A stretch of DNA of 64,000 bases from NCBI RefSeq assembly GCF_945915435.1, contig NZ_CAMEFG010000003.1:62001-126000 (forward strand), written 5' to 3'. Position 1 is the first letter of the stretch. Each line of letters starts with the position of its first letter. The notes under the pieces were generated by a model. The model was not told where the DNA came from and ran no database searches. It was given only the letters and a program-made list of their open reading frames with translations. The DNA is from an uncultured Paracoccus sp. GTDB taxonomy: Bacteria; Pseudomonadota; Alphaproteobacteria; Rhodobacterales; Rhodobacteraceae. Below, piece after piece: positions 17,077 to 26,989 of the stretch. A program made the position numbers and the translations under genes.

Positions 17077-19317
17077 ATGGCTCAGATCCCCTCTCGACAG
17101 CAGATCCTCGAATGGGTCGCGGACAATCCCGACGCGACCTCGAAACGCGACATCGCCAAGGCCTTCGGCATCAAGGGCGCCGAGAGGATCGAGCTGAAGC
17201 GCATCCTCAAGGAACTCGAATCCGAGGGGCTGCTGGAACGCCGACGCCGCCATTACCTGGATGCCGAGCGCCTGCCGCCCGTCACCGTCGTCCAGATCCT
17301 GTCGCCCGACGGCGACGGCGACCTGTTTGCCCGTCCGCTGGAATGGCAGGGCGACGGCCCGCAGCCCCGTATCCTCTTCGTGCCCCGCCGCGCCGATCCC
17401 GCCATAGGTCCCGGCGAGCGTATCCTTGCCCGCCTGGTCGAGGTCGCGGGCGAGGATCACCAATATGAGGCCCGCCTGATCCGCCGCATCGGCCACACCC
17501 CGCAGAAACTCGTCGGCATCTTCCGCAAGGAAACCGAGGGCGGGCGCATCCTGCCCATCGACAAGGGCCAGGACAAGGAATGGCGCGTCCTGCCCGACGC
17601 AACCCAGGGCGCACAGGACGGTGAGCTGGTCGAGGCCGAACAGGCCGGATCGCGCGCCCGTCTCGGCCTGCCGCTGGCGCGCATCACCGAGCGGCTCGGC
17701 GATCCTTCCGCCCCGCGCGCGGTCAGCCTGATTGCGATCCACCAGCACGGTATTCCCGACGAATTCTCCGATGCCGCCATCCAGCAGGCCGACGCCGCCC
17801 GACCTGCCACCATGAAGGGGCGCGAGGACATGCGCGACCTGCCGCTGGTCACCATCGACCCGGCGGATGCGCGCGATCACGACGACGCCGTCGCCGCGCA
17901 GATCGAGGAGGACGGCGGCGCGACCATCTGGGTCGCCATCGCCGACGTGGCCCATTACGTCACACCGGGAAGCGCGCTGGACCGCGAGGCCCGCCATCGC
18001 GGCAATTCGACCTATTTCCCCGACCGCGTGGTGCCGATGCTGCCCGATATCCTGTCGGGCGATCTCTGTTCGCTGCACGAGGGCGTCGACCGCCCGGTGA
18101 TCGCGGTCAGGATGCGGCTGGACGCCGAGGGCAACAAGCTCTCGCACCGTTTCCATCGCGGCATGATGCGCTCGCGCGCCAGCCTTGCCTATGAACAGGC
18201 GCAGGCCGCCGCCGACGGCAGCCCCGACGCGCAGGCCGAGCCGCTGATGGACGGCGTGATCCGCCCCCTCTGGCATGCCTACGGCCTGCTGCGACAGGCC
18301 CGCGCCCGCCGCCAGCCGCTGGAACTGGACCTGCCCGAGCGGCATATCGTGCTGGCCGAGGACGGGCGGGTGAAATCCGTGAACTTCCGCGACCGCTTCG
18401 ACGCGCACAAGCTGATCGAGGAGTTCATGGTGCTGGCCAATGTCGCCGCCGCCGAGGAACTGATCGACAAGCGCCGCCCGCTGCTGTTCCGCGTCCACGA
18501 GGAACCCAGCCTCGAAAAGATCGACGCGCTGCGCGAGGTCGCGCAGGCCTCGGGCTTCACGCTGGCCAAGGGGCAGGTGCTGCAAACCCGCCACCTGAAC
18601 CGGCTGCTGGAACAGGCGCAGGGCACCGATTTCGACGAATTGATCAATGTCAGCGCGCTCAGGTCCATGACGCAGGCCTATTACGACCCTGAAAACCTTG
18701 GCCATTTCGGGCTGGCGCTGAAATCTTACGCGCATTTCACCTCGCCCATCCGTCGCTATTCCGACCTGGTCGTGCATCGCGCGCTGATCACCGCGCATGG
18801 CTGGGGCAAGGACGGGCTGTCGCCGCAGGACATCGAGAACCTTTCGGAAACCGCCCGGCAGATCAGCGAGACCGAGCGCCGCTCGATGGCCGCCGAACGC
18901 GACACGACCGACCGCTACCTCGCGGCTTACCTGTCGGATCGCGTGGGGGCGGAATTCACGGGCCGGATCAACGGCGTGCAGCGTTTCGGCGCCTTCGTCC
19001 GACTGGACGAGACCGGCGCCGACGGCCTTCTGCCCATCCGCGAGATCGGGCGCGAATATTTTGTCTACGACCCCGATAACCAGACCCTGATGGGGTCCGA
19101 AACCGGGCTGGAAATCGGCATCGGCCAGCGCGTCACCGTGCGCCTTTCCGAAGCCGTGCCGCTGACGGGTGGGCTGATGCTGGAACTGCTGGAACTGGAA
19201 GGCAAACCCCTGCCGCGCGGCCCGCAGACCCGCAAGGGCGGCGCGCGGCGCAGGCCGCTGCAATCGCGGCTGAAGGAAATCAAGCGCGCCGCCAAGCGCA
19301 GGCGCAAGCGCCCCTGA
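17077..19317 (+). CDS. rnr: ribonuclease R
   Basis: 3'-5' exoribonuclease of 746 residues that degrades structured RNA and takes part in tRNA, rRNA and mRNA turnover. An N-terminal winged helix (residues ~1-65) and cold-shock domains precede the RNB catalytic domain, which starts near residue 250. Its metal ligands are in LVTIDPADARDHDDAVAAQ. Further RNB motifs are FPDRVVPMLPDILSGDLCSL and YAHFTSPIRRYSDLVVHRAL. An S1 domain (GAEFTGRINGVQRFGAFVRLDETGADGLLPI) and a basic Lys/Arg-rich tail complete the family layout. Confidence 0.96.
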   Translation: MAQIPSRQQILEWVADNPDATSKRDIAKAFGIKGAERIELKRILKELESEGLLERRRRHYLDAERLPPVTVVQILSPDGDGDLFARPLEWQGDGPQPRILFVPRRADPAIGPGERILARLVEVAGEDHQYEARLIRRIGHTPQKLVGIFRKETEGGRILPIDKGQDKEWRVLPDATQGAQDGELVEAEQAGSRARLGLPLARITERLGDPSAPRAVSLIAIHQHGIPDEFSDAAIQQADAARPATMKGREDMRDLPLVTIDPADARDHDDAVAAQIEEDGGATIWVAIADVAHYVTPGSALDREARHRGNSTYFPDRVVPMLPDILSGDLCSLHEGVDRPVIAVRMRLDAEGNKLSHRFHRGMMRSRASLAYEQAQAAADGSPDAQAEPLMDGVIRPLWHAYGLLRQARARRQPLELDLPERHIVLAEDGRVKSVNFRDRFDAHKLIEEFMVLANVAAAEELIDKRRPLLFRVHEEPSLEKIDALREVAQASGFTLAKGQVLQTRHLNRLLEQAQGTDFDELINVSALRSMTQAYYDPENLGHFGLALKSYAHFTSPIRRYSDLVVHRALITAHGWGKDGLSPQDIENLSETARQISETERRSMAAERDTTDRYLAAYLSDRVGAEFTGRINGVQRFGAFVRLDETGADGLLPIREIGREYFVYDPDNQTLMGSETGLEIGIGQRVTVRLSEAVPLTGGLMLELLELEGKPLPRGPQTRKGGARRRPLQSRLKEIKRAAKRRRKRP

Positions 19318-19347
19318 CCGCCCCGAAAAGGAAAATGCAGGAAAACG

Positions 19348-19373
19348 AAAAAAGGCAGGGCCGGACCCCGCCT
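19348..19373. terminator. bidirectional terminator between rnr and pckA
   Basis: AGGCAGGG and CCCCGCCT form an 8-bp stem (one G-U type pair) with loop CCGGA. For pckA on the minus strand the stem is followed by a run of six T. For rnr on the plus strand it is followed by TTTCTTC, the first part of the recurrent 22-bp motif. Confidence 0.8.
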
Positions 19374-19394
19374 TTCTTCATCATCCAAATACCC
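19373..19394 (+). repeat. recurrent 22-bp intergenic motif, copy 3
   Basis: Matches the copies at 3024 and 16915 except for one base (CATCATCC instead of CATCACCC). Its first seven bases form the T-rich tract directly after the rnr/pckA terminator stem. Confidence 0.7.
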
Positions 19395-19441
19395 ATGCCA
19401 AGGATGCCACCAGGCGGCCACGCCGCCCGGTGAACGCGGCC

Positions 19442-21040
<1,599 letters not shown>

Positions 21041-21132
21041 TGCTCATATGCTCCTGGATGAAGGATCGTCCGCCGGGCGATCATTGCCCCGTGCTATAAC
21101 ATGCAGGTTTCGTGAAGGAAGTCCGCGCGGGC

Positions 21133-21169
21133 GGCAGTTAGCGCAACCATAAATGTTTAGCGCAATCAT
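21133..21169. promoter_or_regulatory. tandem operator-like repeats between pckA and hprK
   Basis: TTAGCGCAACCAT (21138-21150) and TTAGCGCAATCAT (21157-21169) are direct repeats 19 bp apart. Each sits in an imperfect palindrome, GTT-AGCGC-AAC and ATGTTTAGCGCAATCAT. Sites of this shape suit a LacI-type dimer. In Rhodobacterales a LacI-family regulator of central carbon metabolism (CceR) is known, so it is a candidate. The assignment is inference. Confidence 0.5.
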
Positions 21170-21248
21170 TTGCCGCGCGTTTGACCTTTCGTGAGGGTGC
21201 CATACCCTGCCATACCGAAAAACGCGCGGTTGCAATCAGGGGGGCAAG

Positions 21249-21671
21249 GTGATTCGGCCTGTGAACATCCACGGCTCTTGCGTGGCGCTTGGCGGGCGGG
21301 GCGTCCTGATCCTGGGGCCGTCGGGGGCGGGGAAATCCTCGCTTGCGCTGGACCTGATGGCGATGGGGGCGGGGCTGGTTTCCGATGACCGGACGCTGCT
21401 GTGGCAGGGCGGCGACGGGATACTGGCCGACGCCCCCGACAGGTTGCGCGGGCGGATCGAGGCGCGGGGCGTGGGCATCCTTGCCGCCGATCCGCTTGGC
21501 CCGGTCGCGGTCGCGCTGGTCGTCGACCTGGGAACGCCCGAGGACAGCCGCCTGCCCCCCGCGCGCGAATATTTGTTGCTGGACAGGCCCTTGCCCCTTG
21601 TTCTTGGGCCATATTCCTTCCATCTTGCCCCAAGGTTAAGGCAGCTTATCGCAAAGGGCAGGGTGCATTAG
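21249..21671 (+). CDS. hprK: HPr kinase/phosphorylase, short alphaproteobacterial form
   Basis: Protein of 140 residues containing only the kinase domain; Firmicutes HprK is about 310 residues with an extra N-terminal domain. The P-loop GPSGAGKSSLALDLM (about residues 23-37) and LVSDDRTLLWQGG, RIEARGVGILAADPLGPV are the family motifs. It would phosphorylate a serine of HPr (Ser49 in the HPr encoded 1.8 kb downstream) and remove it again, linking metabolite levels to the phosphotransfer chain. The GTG start is taken because the frame opens there with an AAGG-type ribosome site. In rhizobia chvI-chvG separate pckA from hprK; here they do not. Confidence 0.92.
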   Translation: MIRPVNIHGSCVALGGRGVLILGPSGAGKSSLALDLMAMGAGLVSDDRTLLWQGGDGILADAPDRLRGRIEARGVGILAADPLGPVAVALVVDLGTPEDSRLPPAREYLLLDRPLPLVLGPYSFHLAPRLRQLIAKGRVH

Positions 21672-22640
21672 ATGGCTTCCGGCGCGCTTGAAGGCGACAG
21701 TGACATGCAGCGGCTGGTGCTGGTGACGGGACCGTCCGGGGCGGGCCGCTCGACCGCGATCAACGTGCTTGAGGACCTGGGGTATGAGGCGATCGACAAC
21801 CTGCCCCTGTCGCTTGTGCCGCGCCTGCTGGACGGTCCCGCGCGGCCCGTGCCGCTGGCGCTTGGGCTGGACGTGCGCAACCGTGACTTTTCGGCCTCGA
21901 ACCTGATCGAACTGATCGACCGGCTGACGCGGATGCCCGATTACGCGCCCGAGGTGCTTTATCTGGACTGCTCGCCCGAACATCTGCTGCGCCGCTTCAA
22001 CGAAACCCGCCGCCGCCACCCGCTGACCCCCGAGGGCGACCCCCTGCAAGGGATCGAGGCCGAGCGCGACCTGCTGGCCCCCATCCGCGTGCGCGCCGAT
22101 GTGCTGATCGACACCACCGAACTGTCGCCCCACGACCTGCGCGAGGAGTTGTCGCAATGGTTCGGCGGCGGGCGCGACCGGCGGCTGGTGGTCTCGGTCC
22201 AGTCGTTTTCCTACAAGCGGGGCGTGCCGCGCGGGGTCGATGTGATGTTCGACTGCCGCTTTCTGAACAACCCCCATTGGGAACCTGCGCTGAGGGCGCT
22301 GGACGGCCGCGACCGCGCCGTTCAGGACTATGTGAAGGCCGATCCGCGATTCGCCGAGTTCTTTGAAAAGGTCAGGGATCTTGTTCTTTTCACCCTGCCT
22401 GCCCATCTGAAAGAGGGAAAGACGCATCTCGCCATCGGCTTCGGGTGTACCGGAGGGCAACACCGTTCCGTCACTTTGGCCGAGAAGATGGCCGATTCTC
22501 TTGCAGAAGCCGGCTGGCAGGTGTCTAAACGTCATAGGGAACTTGAACGCCGTCATCTGGCGACGGCACCCGCGGAGGAACCCGATCCCGCGGTGCCCGC
22601 CAGGGATGCGCAGCCGTCGATGTGTGGTGGTAGGAATTGA
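21672..22640 (+). CDS. rapZ: RNase adapter protein RapZ (YvcJ family)
   Basis: Nucleotide-binding protein of 322 residues. The N-terminal Walker A is [29 protein letters not shown]; the C-terminal half has [22 protein letters not shown] and [20 protein letters not shown], diagnostic of the family. In E. coli RapZ senses glucosamine-6-phosphate and directs RNase E; in alphaproteobacteria it is found with PTS regulatory genes, as here. It starts directly after the hprK stop and overlaps the EIIA gene. A start 11 codons later (MQRLVLVTG) would suit the core fold equally well. Confidence 0.94.
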   Translation: MASGALEGDSDMQRLVLVTGPSGAGRSTAINVLEDLGYEAIDNLPLSLVPRLLDGPARPVPLALGLDVRNRDFSASNLIELIDRLTRMPDYAPEVLYLDCSPEHLLRRFNETRRRHPLTPEGDPLQGIEAERDLLAPIRVRADVLIDTTELSPHDLREELSQWFGGGRDRRLVVSVQSFSYKRGVPRGVDVMFDCRFLNNPHWEPALRALDGRDRAVQDYVKADPRFAEFFEKVRDLVLFTLPAHLKEGKTHLAIGFGCTGGQHRSVTLAEKMADSLAEAGWQVSKRHRELERRHLATAPAEEPDPAVPARDAQPSMCGGRN

Positions 22641-23062
22641 TTGGAATTGTGATCGTGGGGCATGGCGGTCTGGCGCGGGAATATCTTCTTGCCGTCGAAC
22701 ATGTCGTTGGCCCGCAAAAGGGTATCAAGGCCGTCATGATCGAGGAAAATCATGATCGTGGCCAGAAACAGACCGAAATCTGCGAAGCGGCGGATGCGGT
22801 CGATACCGGCGATGGCGTGGTAGTGGTGACGGATCTGTTCGGCGGCTCGCCCTCGAACCTGTCGCTGCTGGCCTGTTCGACGGATAATCGCGCGATCCTT
22901 TACGGCGCGAACCTGCCCTTGCTGGTCAAGCTGGCCAAGTCGCGCCACATGTCCGTGCCCGATGCCGTGATCGCGGCCAAGCAGGCGGGGCGCAAATACA
23001 TCAACAGTTATGACGTGAACGCCGCCCCGGTCCCGTCGGTGCAAAGACAGGCGGTTTCATGA
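22637..23062 (+). CDS. PTS EIIA component, mannose family
   Basis: EIIA of the mannose superfamily, 141 residues. The phosphorylated histidine is residue 9 ([24 protein letters not shown]), and [16 protein letters not shown] matches the dimer region. With no membrane PTS permease nearby it must be regulatory, receiving phosphate from HPr. It starts at a TTG that overlaps the rapZ stop (TTGA) and ends in an ATGA overlap with ptsH. No EI gene (ptsP/ptsI) is present in this window. Confidence 0.92.
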   Translation: MIGIVIVGHGGLAREYLLAVEHVVGPQKGIKAVMIEENHDRGQKQTEICEAADAVDTGDGVVVVTDLFGGSPSNLSLLACSTDNRAILYGANLPLLVKLAKSRHMSVPDAVIAAKQAGRKYINSYDVNAAPVPSVQRQAVS

Positions 23063-23337
23063 GCGCTTCGGTGACCCAGGACCTTCAGATCATCAACGAA
23101 AAGGGTCTGCACGCCCGCGCCAGCGCGAAATTCGTCGAAACGGTCGAACGGTTCGACGCCAGCGCGATGGTGGAAAAGGACGGGCTTGAGGTGTCGGGCG
23201 ATTCGATCATGGGCCTTTTGATGCTGACCGCGCCGCGCGGCAGCACGATCCGCGTCACCGCCAGCGGCGCGCAGGCGGGCGAACTGGTGCAGGCGCTGTC
23301 CGAACTGGTCAACGATTACTTCGGCGAAGGCATGTAG
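23059..23337 (+). CDS. ptsH: phosphocarrier protein HPr
   Basis: HPr of 92 residues. His18 in NEKGLHARASAKFVETVERF is the EI/EIIA phosphorylation site, and Ser49 in SGDSIMGLLML is the position targeted by HprK. Both are intact, so the histidine relay and serine regulation can operate together. It is the last gene of the hprK-rapZ-EIIA-ptsH operon; a TetR gene starts 9 bp later. Confidence 0.95.
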   Translation: MSASVTQDLQIINEKGLHARASAKFVETVERFDASAMVEKDGLEVSGDSIMGLLMLTAPRGSTIRVTASGAQAGELVQALSELVNDYFGEGM

Positions 23338-23346
23338 GGCGGTCGG

Positions 23347-23958
23347 TTGGGCCGCAAGAGCTATCATCACGGCGATCTGAAGAACGCCCTGGTCGAAGCC
23401 ACCACCCGCCTGATCGAGCAGAAAGGCCCGCTGGCCTTCACCCTGGCCGAGGCCGCGCGGCTGGCCGGGGTCAGCGCCGCCGCGCCCTATCGCCATTTCG
23501 CCGGGCGCGACGAATTGCTGGCCGAGGTTGCGCGTCAGGGCTTCGTCGAGTTTTCCGACCGGCTGGATGCCGCTTTCGGCGACGGGCGCCCAAGCCCGCT
23601 TGGCGCCTTCATCCGCATGGGCCACGCTTACCTGCGTTTCGCGCAGGACCGGCAGGGCCTTTACATGGCCATGTTCGAGGCCGGGGTCAGCTATCCCGCC
23701 AACTCGCCCACCGGGATCGCGGCAGCGCGGGCGCATCGGATCCTGGTCGCGGGATCGGCGGCGCTGTTTGCCCATCTGCCCGCCGCCGAGCGCCCGCCCG
23801 CGACGATGGTGGCGAATCATCTCTGGGCGCAAAGCCACGGAATCGTGGAACTTTTTACCCGCGGCAACGCTGCCGGCCGCTCGCCCATATCGGCGCAGGA
23901 CATGCTGGAAAGCGCCCTGCTGATCTATCTGCGCGGGCTTGGCGTCATCCCGCACTGA
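23347..23958 (+). CDS. TetR/AcrR family transcriptional regulator
   Basis: TetR protein of 203 residues with a C-terminal WHG-type ligand domain. The helix-turn-helix is FTLAEAARLAGVSAAAPYRHFAGRDELLAEV (about residues 32-62). The TTG start is 9 bp after ptsH, so it may be read through from that operon. A perfect 8-bp inverted repeat lies 70 bp after its stop codon and 50 bp before the DUF2852 gene, a natural operator candidate. The ligand is unknown. Confidence 0.88.
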   Translation: MGRKSYHHGDLKNALVEATTRLIEQKGPLAFTLAEAARLAGVSAAAPYRHFAGRDELLAEVARQGFVEFSDRLDAAFGDGRPSPLGAFIRMGHAYLRFAQDRQGLYMAMFEAGVSYPANSPTGIAAARAHRILVAGSAALFAHLPAAERPPATMVANHLWAQSHGIVELFTRGNAAGRSPISAQDMLESALLIYLRGLGVIPH

Positions 23959-24028
23959 CCTGCCCGCCCGCAGTTTTTCGCCGAAAACTTCCGACGGGGG
24001 ATTGAACGGCGCCTTGTCTGCCCCATCT

Positions 24029-24047
24029 ATGTTAATGTGATTAACAT
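24029..24047. promoter_or_regulatory. perfect palindrome upstream of the DUF2852 gene
   Basis: ATGTTAAT-GTG-ATTAACAT is a perfect inverted repeat of 8-bp arms and a 3-bp spacer. It is AT-rich in otherwise GC-rich DNA and sits where a promoter for the DUF2852 gene should be. The neighbouring TetR protein is the obvious candidate to bind it. Confidence 0.65.
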
Positions 24048-24096
24048 TGACGCCGCGCCGGATGGGCGGGGCCGCAGAAAAGGGAAGGACCAGGGA

Positions 24097-24498
24097 ATGA
24101 ACACAACGACCGCGCAATGGATGCCGTCCTCGGGGCGCCATCGATTCGGCCCGCTGATCGCCGCGCGCGACTGGCTGGACGAACGGGGCAAGTTCGCATG
24201 GATCATCGCGATGATCCTTGGCTTCGTCGCCTTCTGGCCGCTCGGCCTTGCCATTCTGGCCTATATGATCTGGAGCAAACGCATGTTTTCCTGCAACCAC
24301 AGCCGCCGCGCGCGTCACGGCGCATTCACGCCCACCGGGAACTCTGCCTTCGACAGCTACCGCGAGGAAACGCTGAAGCGGCTTGAGGACGAACATGACG
24401 AGTTCATGGGCTTCCTGCAAAAGCTGCGCGACGCCAAGGACAAGGCCGAGTTCGACGAGTTCATGCGCAGCCGCCAGGAAACCGCCCGGCAGGCATAG
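24097..24498 (+). CDS. DUF2852 membrane protein
   Basis: Protein of 133 residues, an alphaproteobacterial family of unknown function. One strong membrane segment is visible (FAWIIAMILGFVAFWPLGLAILAYMIW, about residues 35-62). A cytoplasmic charged tail follows, rich in Lys, Glu and Asp (DEFMGFLQKLRDAKDKAEFDEFM). The ATG at 24097 is preceded by AGGGAAGG. The palindrome in front suggests regulated expression. Confidence 0.82.
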   Translation: MNTTTAQWMPSSGRHRFGPLIAARDWLDERGKFAWIIAMILGFVAFWPLGLAILAYMIWSKRMFSCNHSRRARHGAFTPTGNSAFDSYREETLKRLEDEHDEFMGFLQKLRDAKDKAEFDEFMRSRQETARQA

Positions 24499-24501
24499 GC
24501 C

Positions 24502-25026
24502 TTAACGCGGCGGCCTGCGGTCGGCGACCAGCCTGGGCGTGCGGGGCTTTGCGACAGGTTGAGGGGGTGCCGGTTCCGCCGGCGCCCTTTGCGCTGCCGG
24601 TTCGGCGGGCTGCGGACGCGGCATGGCGCGGGTGCTGAAGACGGGCCGCGTCGCGGGCGGGACCGGGGCGGGGGCGGGCTCCTCGGGCGGCAGGTCGTCG
24701 GCAGCCATGTCCAGGTCAGGCTGCGGCGCGGGCCGGGGCGCATCGTCGCGGGTCGCGCGAAGCGGTGCGCGTCCGCCCCCGCGTTCCAGCAGCGCGATCA
24801 TGCGGCGGCTGTTGTCGTGCATCCCGATTGCCAGATAGGCGCAGCCCGCAACCGAGAAAACCGCCAGCAGACCGCCCAGAAGGATGACAAGCGCGCGCAA
24901 GAGCGGCTCGGTTTCGCCCTGCGCCTGATAGGCGGTCCAGCCTGCCAGCCCGGCCACGGCAAGGATGGCAAGCAGGGTCAGGATGTTCAGCAGGCGCTCG
25001 AAGCCGGTCAGGAAAAAGCGCCGCAT
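24502..25026 (-). CDS. hypothetical membrane protein with a proline/alanine-rich tail
   Basis: Protein of 174 residues that I do not recognise. Two hydrophobic helices (about residues 9-33 and 43-68) are followed by a ~100-residue segment rich in Pro, Ala and Arg, probably disordered. The ATG at 25026 has GAGG five bases upstream; a GTG two codons earlier is less well placed. It follows gshA on the same strand after 7 bp, so the two are probably co-transcribed. It faces the DUF2852 gene tail to tail with a 3-bp gap. Confidence 0.65.
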   Translation of the reverse strand: MRRFFLTGFERLLNILTLLAILAVAGLAGWTAYQAQGETEPLLRALVILLGGLLAVFSVAGCAYLAIGMHDNSRRMIALLERGGGRAPLRATRDDAPRPAPQPDLDMAADDLPPEEPAPAPVPPATRPVFSTRAMPRPQPAEPAAQRAPAEPAPPQPVAKPRTPRLVADRRPPR

Positions 25027-25033
25027 GGTCACC

Positions 25034-26404
25034 TCAATAGCTGCGTTCGGCGTAGATCCGCGTCAGGTCGTGGTTCCACGCGCCGTTGTATTCTTCCAGC
25101 AGTTCATCCGCCGGAACGCGGCCATTGTCCACGCTTTCTCGCAAAGTGTTGAGGAAATGTGTCTCATCCGGGACCAGCCCGCCCGCGCCGGATCTTGCGC
25201 GGGCGCGCAGGCCCGTTTCGGCGATGTCCAGCACCTCGCGGGCAAGGTCCTGCATCCGCCGTCCGCCGACCTCGGCCTGCAAGGCGTCGCGGCCCGCCGC
25301 GCGGCGCCAGCCTTCGCGGGTTTCCGCGTCCCAACCCTTGACCAGATCCCATGCGGCGTCCAGCGCGCCCTGGTCGTAAAGCAGCCCGACCCATAGCGCG
25401 GGCAGGGCGCAAAGCCGCCGCCACGGGCCGCCGTCGGCGCCGCGCATCTCGATGAATTTCTTGACGCGGGCCTCGGGGAAAACCGTGGTCAGGTGGTCGG
25501 CCCAATCGGAAAGGGTCGGCACCTCGCCCGGCAGGGCGGGCAGGCGGCCTTGCAGGAAATCGCGGAAGCTCTGGCCGAGCGCGTCGATATACTTGCCGTC
25601 GCGATAGACGAAATACATCGGCACATCAAGCACATAGTCCACCCAACGCTGATAGCCCATGCCATCCTCGAAGGCGAAGGGCAGCATGCCCGTGCGCGCC
25701 TCGTCCAGATTCTGCCAGATATGGGCGCGCCAGCTTTTCATCCCGTTGGGTTTGCCGTCCAGAAAGGGCGAGTTCGCGAAAAGCGCCGTCGCCACGGGTT
25801 GCAGCGCCAGCGCCACGCGCAACTTCTGCACCATGTCGGCCTCGCTGCCGAAATCCAGGTTCACCTGCACGGTGCAGGTGCGATACATCATCTGTTTGCC
25901 AAGGGTGCCGACGCGATCCATGTAATCGGTCATCAGCCGATAGCGCCCCTTGGGCATCATGGGCATGTCGTCCTGACCCCAGATCGGGGCGGCGCCAAGG
26001 CCGATGAAGCCCGCGCCGATGGTCCGGGCGACCTCTTCGACCTCGGCCAGGTGCTGGTTCACCTCGTCGCAGGTCTGGTGAATGGTTTCCAGCGGTGCGC
26101 CGGACAGTTCGAACTGGCCGCCGGGTTCCAGGCTGATATTGGCGCCGTCGCGGGTCAGGCCGATGATCTTGCCGTCCTCTTCGACCGGGGACCAGCCGAA
26201 GCGTTCGCGCATCCCTTCCAGCATGGCCTTGATCGAGACGGGGCCGTCATAGGGCAGCGGCATCAGATCGCCCTGCCGATAGCCGAATTTCTCATGCTCG
26301 GTGCCGATGCGCCAGTCCTCGCGCGGCTTTTCGCCCGAGGCGATGTATTCGACAAGCTGGTCGGGATGTTCGATCGGGCCGCCGCCCTGCTGAGGAATGG
26401 ACAT
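25034..26404 (-). CDS. gshA: glutamate-cysteine ligase (plant/alphaproteobacterial type)
   Basis: Joins glutamate and cysteine with ATP, the first step of glutathione synthesis. At 456 residues it matches the GCS2 family typical of alphaproteobacteria and plants, not the E. coli type. Conserved stretches are WRIGTEHEKFGYR (glutamate/ATP site), LTRDGANISLEPGGQFELSGAP, MMYRTCTVQVNLDFGSE and FIEMRGADGGPWRRLCALPALWVGLLYD. It starts after a 51-bp gap from the membrane protein at 26456 and is otherwise complete. Confidence 0.95.
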   Translation of the reverse strand: MSIPQQGGGPIEHPDQLVEYIASGEKPREDWRIGTEHEKFGYRQGDLMPLPYDGPVSIKAMLEGMRERFGWSPVEEDGKIIGLTRDGANISLEPGGQFELSGAPLETIHQTCDEVNQHLAEVEEVARTIGAGFIGLGAAPIWGQDDMPMMPKGRYRLMTDYMDRVGTLGKQMMYRTCTVQVNLDFGSEADMVQKLRVALALQPVATALFANSPFLDGKPNGMKSWRAHIWQNLDEARTGMLPFAFEDGMGYQRWVDYVLDVPMYFVYRDGKYIDALGQSFRDFLQGRLPALPGEVPTLSDWADHLTTVFPEARVKKFIEMRGADGGPWRRLCALPALWVGLLYDQGALDAAWDLVKGWDAETREGWRRAAGRDALQAEVGGRRMQDLAREVLDIAETGLRARARSGAGGLVPDETHFLNTLRESVDNGRVPADELLEEYNGAWNHDLTRIYAERSY

Positions 26405-26455
26405 CGGAGGCCTTTCGTCTGACGTTCAGGAATGACAGGTGGCAAGAGCGCCGCG

Positions 26456-26989
26456 TCAAGTCAAGCGGGGGTGGCGCTCTATAGTCCAAACGGTTTGCAT
26501 CGCGGGGCCATCGCGGCCCGGCGCGATGGCGGCGGAAACGCGGCCCATGTCGATGCCGGGCAGCGAAGCGAAGGCGATGGCCAGCCGGTCCGCCCCGGCA
26601 GCGGCGACCGGGATCAGCATGGCCTGGCCGTCGCGGGTGCGTAGCTGCCAATGCGGCTGGCCCGACAGCGGCAGGACGGAAATGCGGGTCAGGTCGCGCA
26701 GCGCGACCTCGCCCCCCGCCCAGGGGGTGTCTGCGATGGCAGGGGCGTAATAGCGGATCGCGCCCTCGACCACCTCGACCACACCGGGGGCGGTGATGTC
26801 GCGGGCGAATCGCATCTGGCGGCGCGCGGCGACGGCCCAGATGGCGGCGACAACGATGACGCCCGCGCCAAGGGGGCGGTAGAACAGCCCGCCCCGCGTC
26901 CACAGCCACAGCCCGGCAAGCGCCACGGCAAGGGCCGCGATGACCTCGCGCCAGCGGCGCAGGTGGGCGGCAAGCTCGGGGCGGATCAT
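26456..26989 (-). CDS. hypothetical membrane-anchored protein
   Basis: Protein of 177 residues with two N-terminal hydrophobic helices (about residues 15-31 and 38-54). A soluble ~120-residue domain rich in beta-strand-like segments follows (PGVVEVVEGAIRYYAP, EVALRDLTRISVLP, HWQLRTRDGQAMLIPVAAAGAD). I do not recognise the family; the pattern resembles small PH-like membrane proteins. It starts in a 4-bp overlap with the GNAT gene, so translation is coupled. Confidence 0.7.
   Translation of the reverse strand: MIRPELAAHLRRWREVIAALAVALAGLWLWTRGGLFYRPLGAGVIVVAAIWAVAARRQMRFARDITAPGVVEVVEGAIRYYAPAIADTPWAGGEVALRDLTRISVLPLSGQPHWQLRTRDGQAMLIPVAAAGADRLAIAFASLPGIDMGRVSAAIAPGRDGPAMQTVWTIERHPRLT

Noticed and set aside
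16783..19263. An 826-codon open frame antisense to rnr
   Set aside because: RNase R on the other strand is complete with all catalytic motifs. The antisense reading is Gln/Arg/His-rich with no family match, as expected from high-GC shadow frames.
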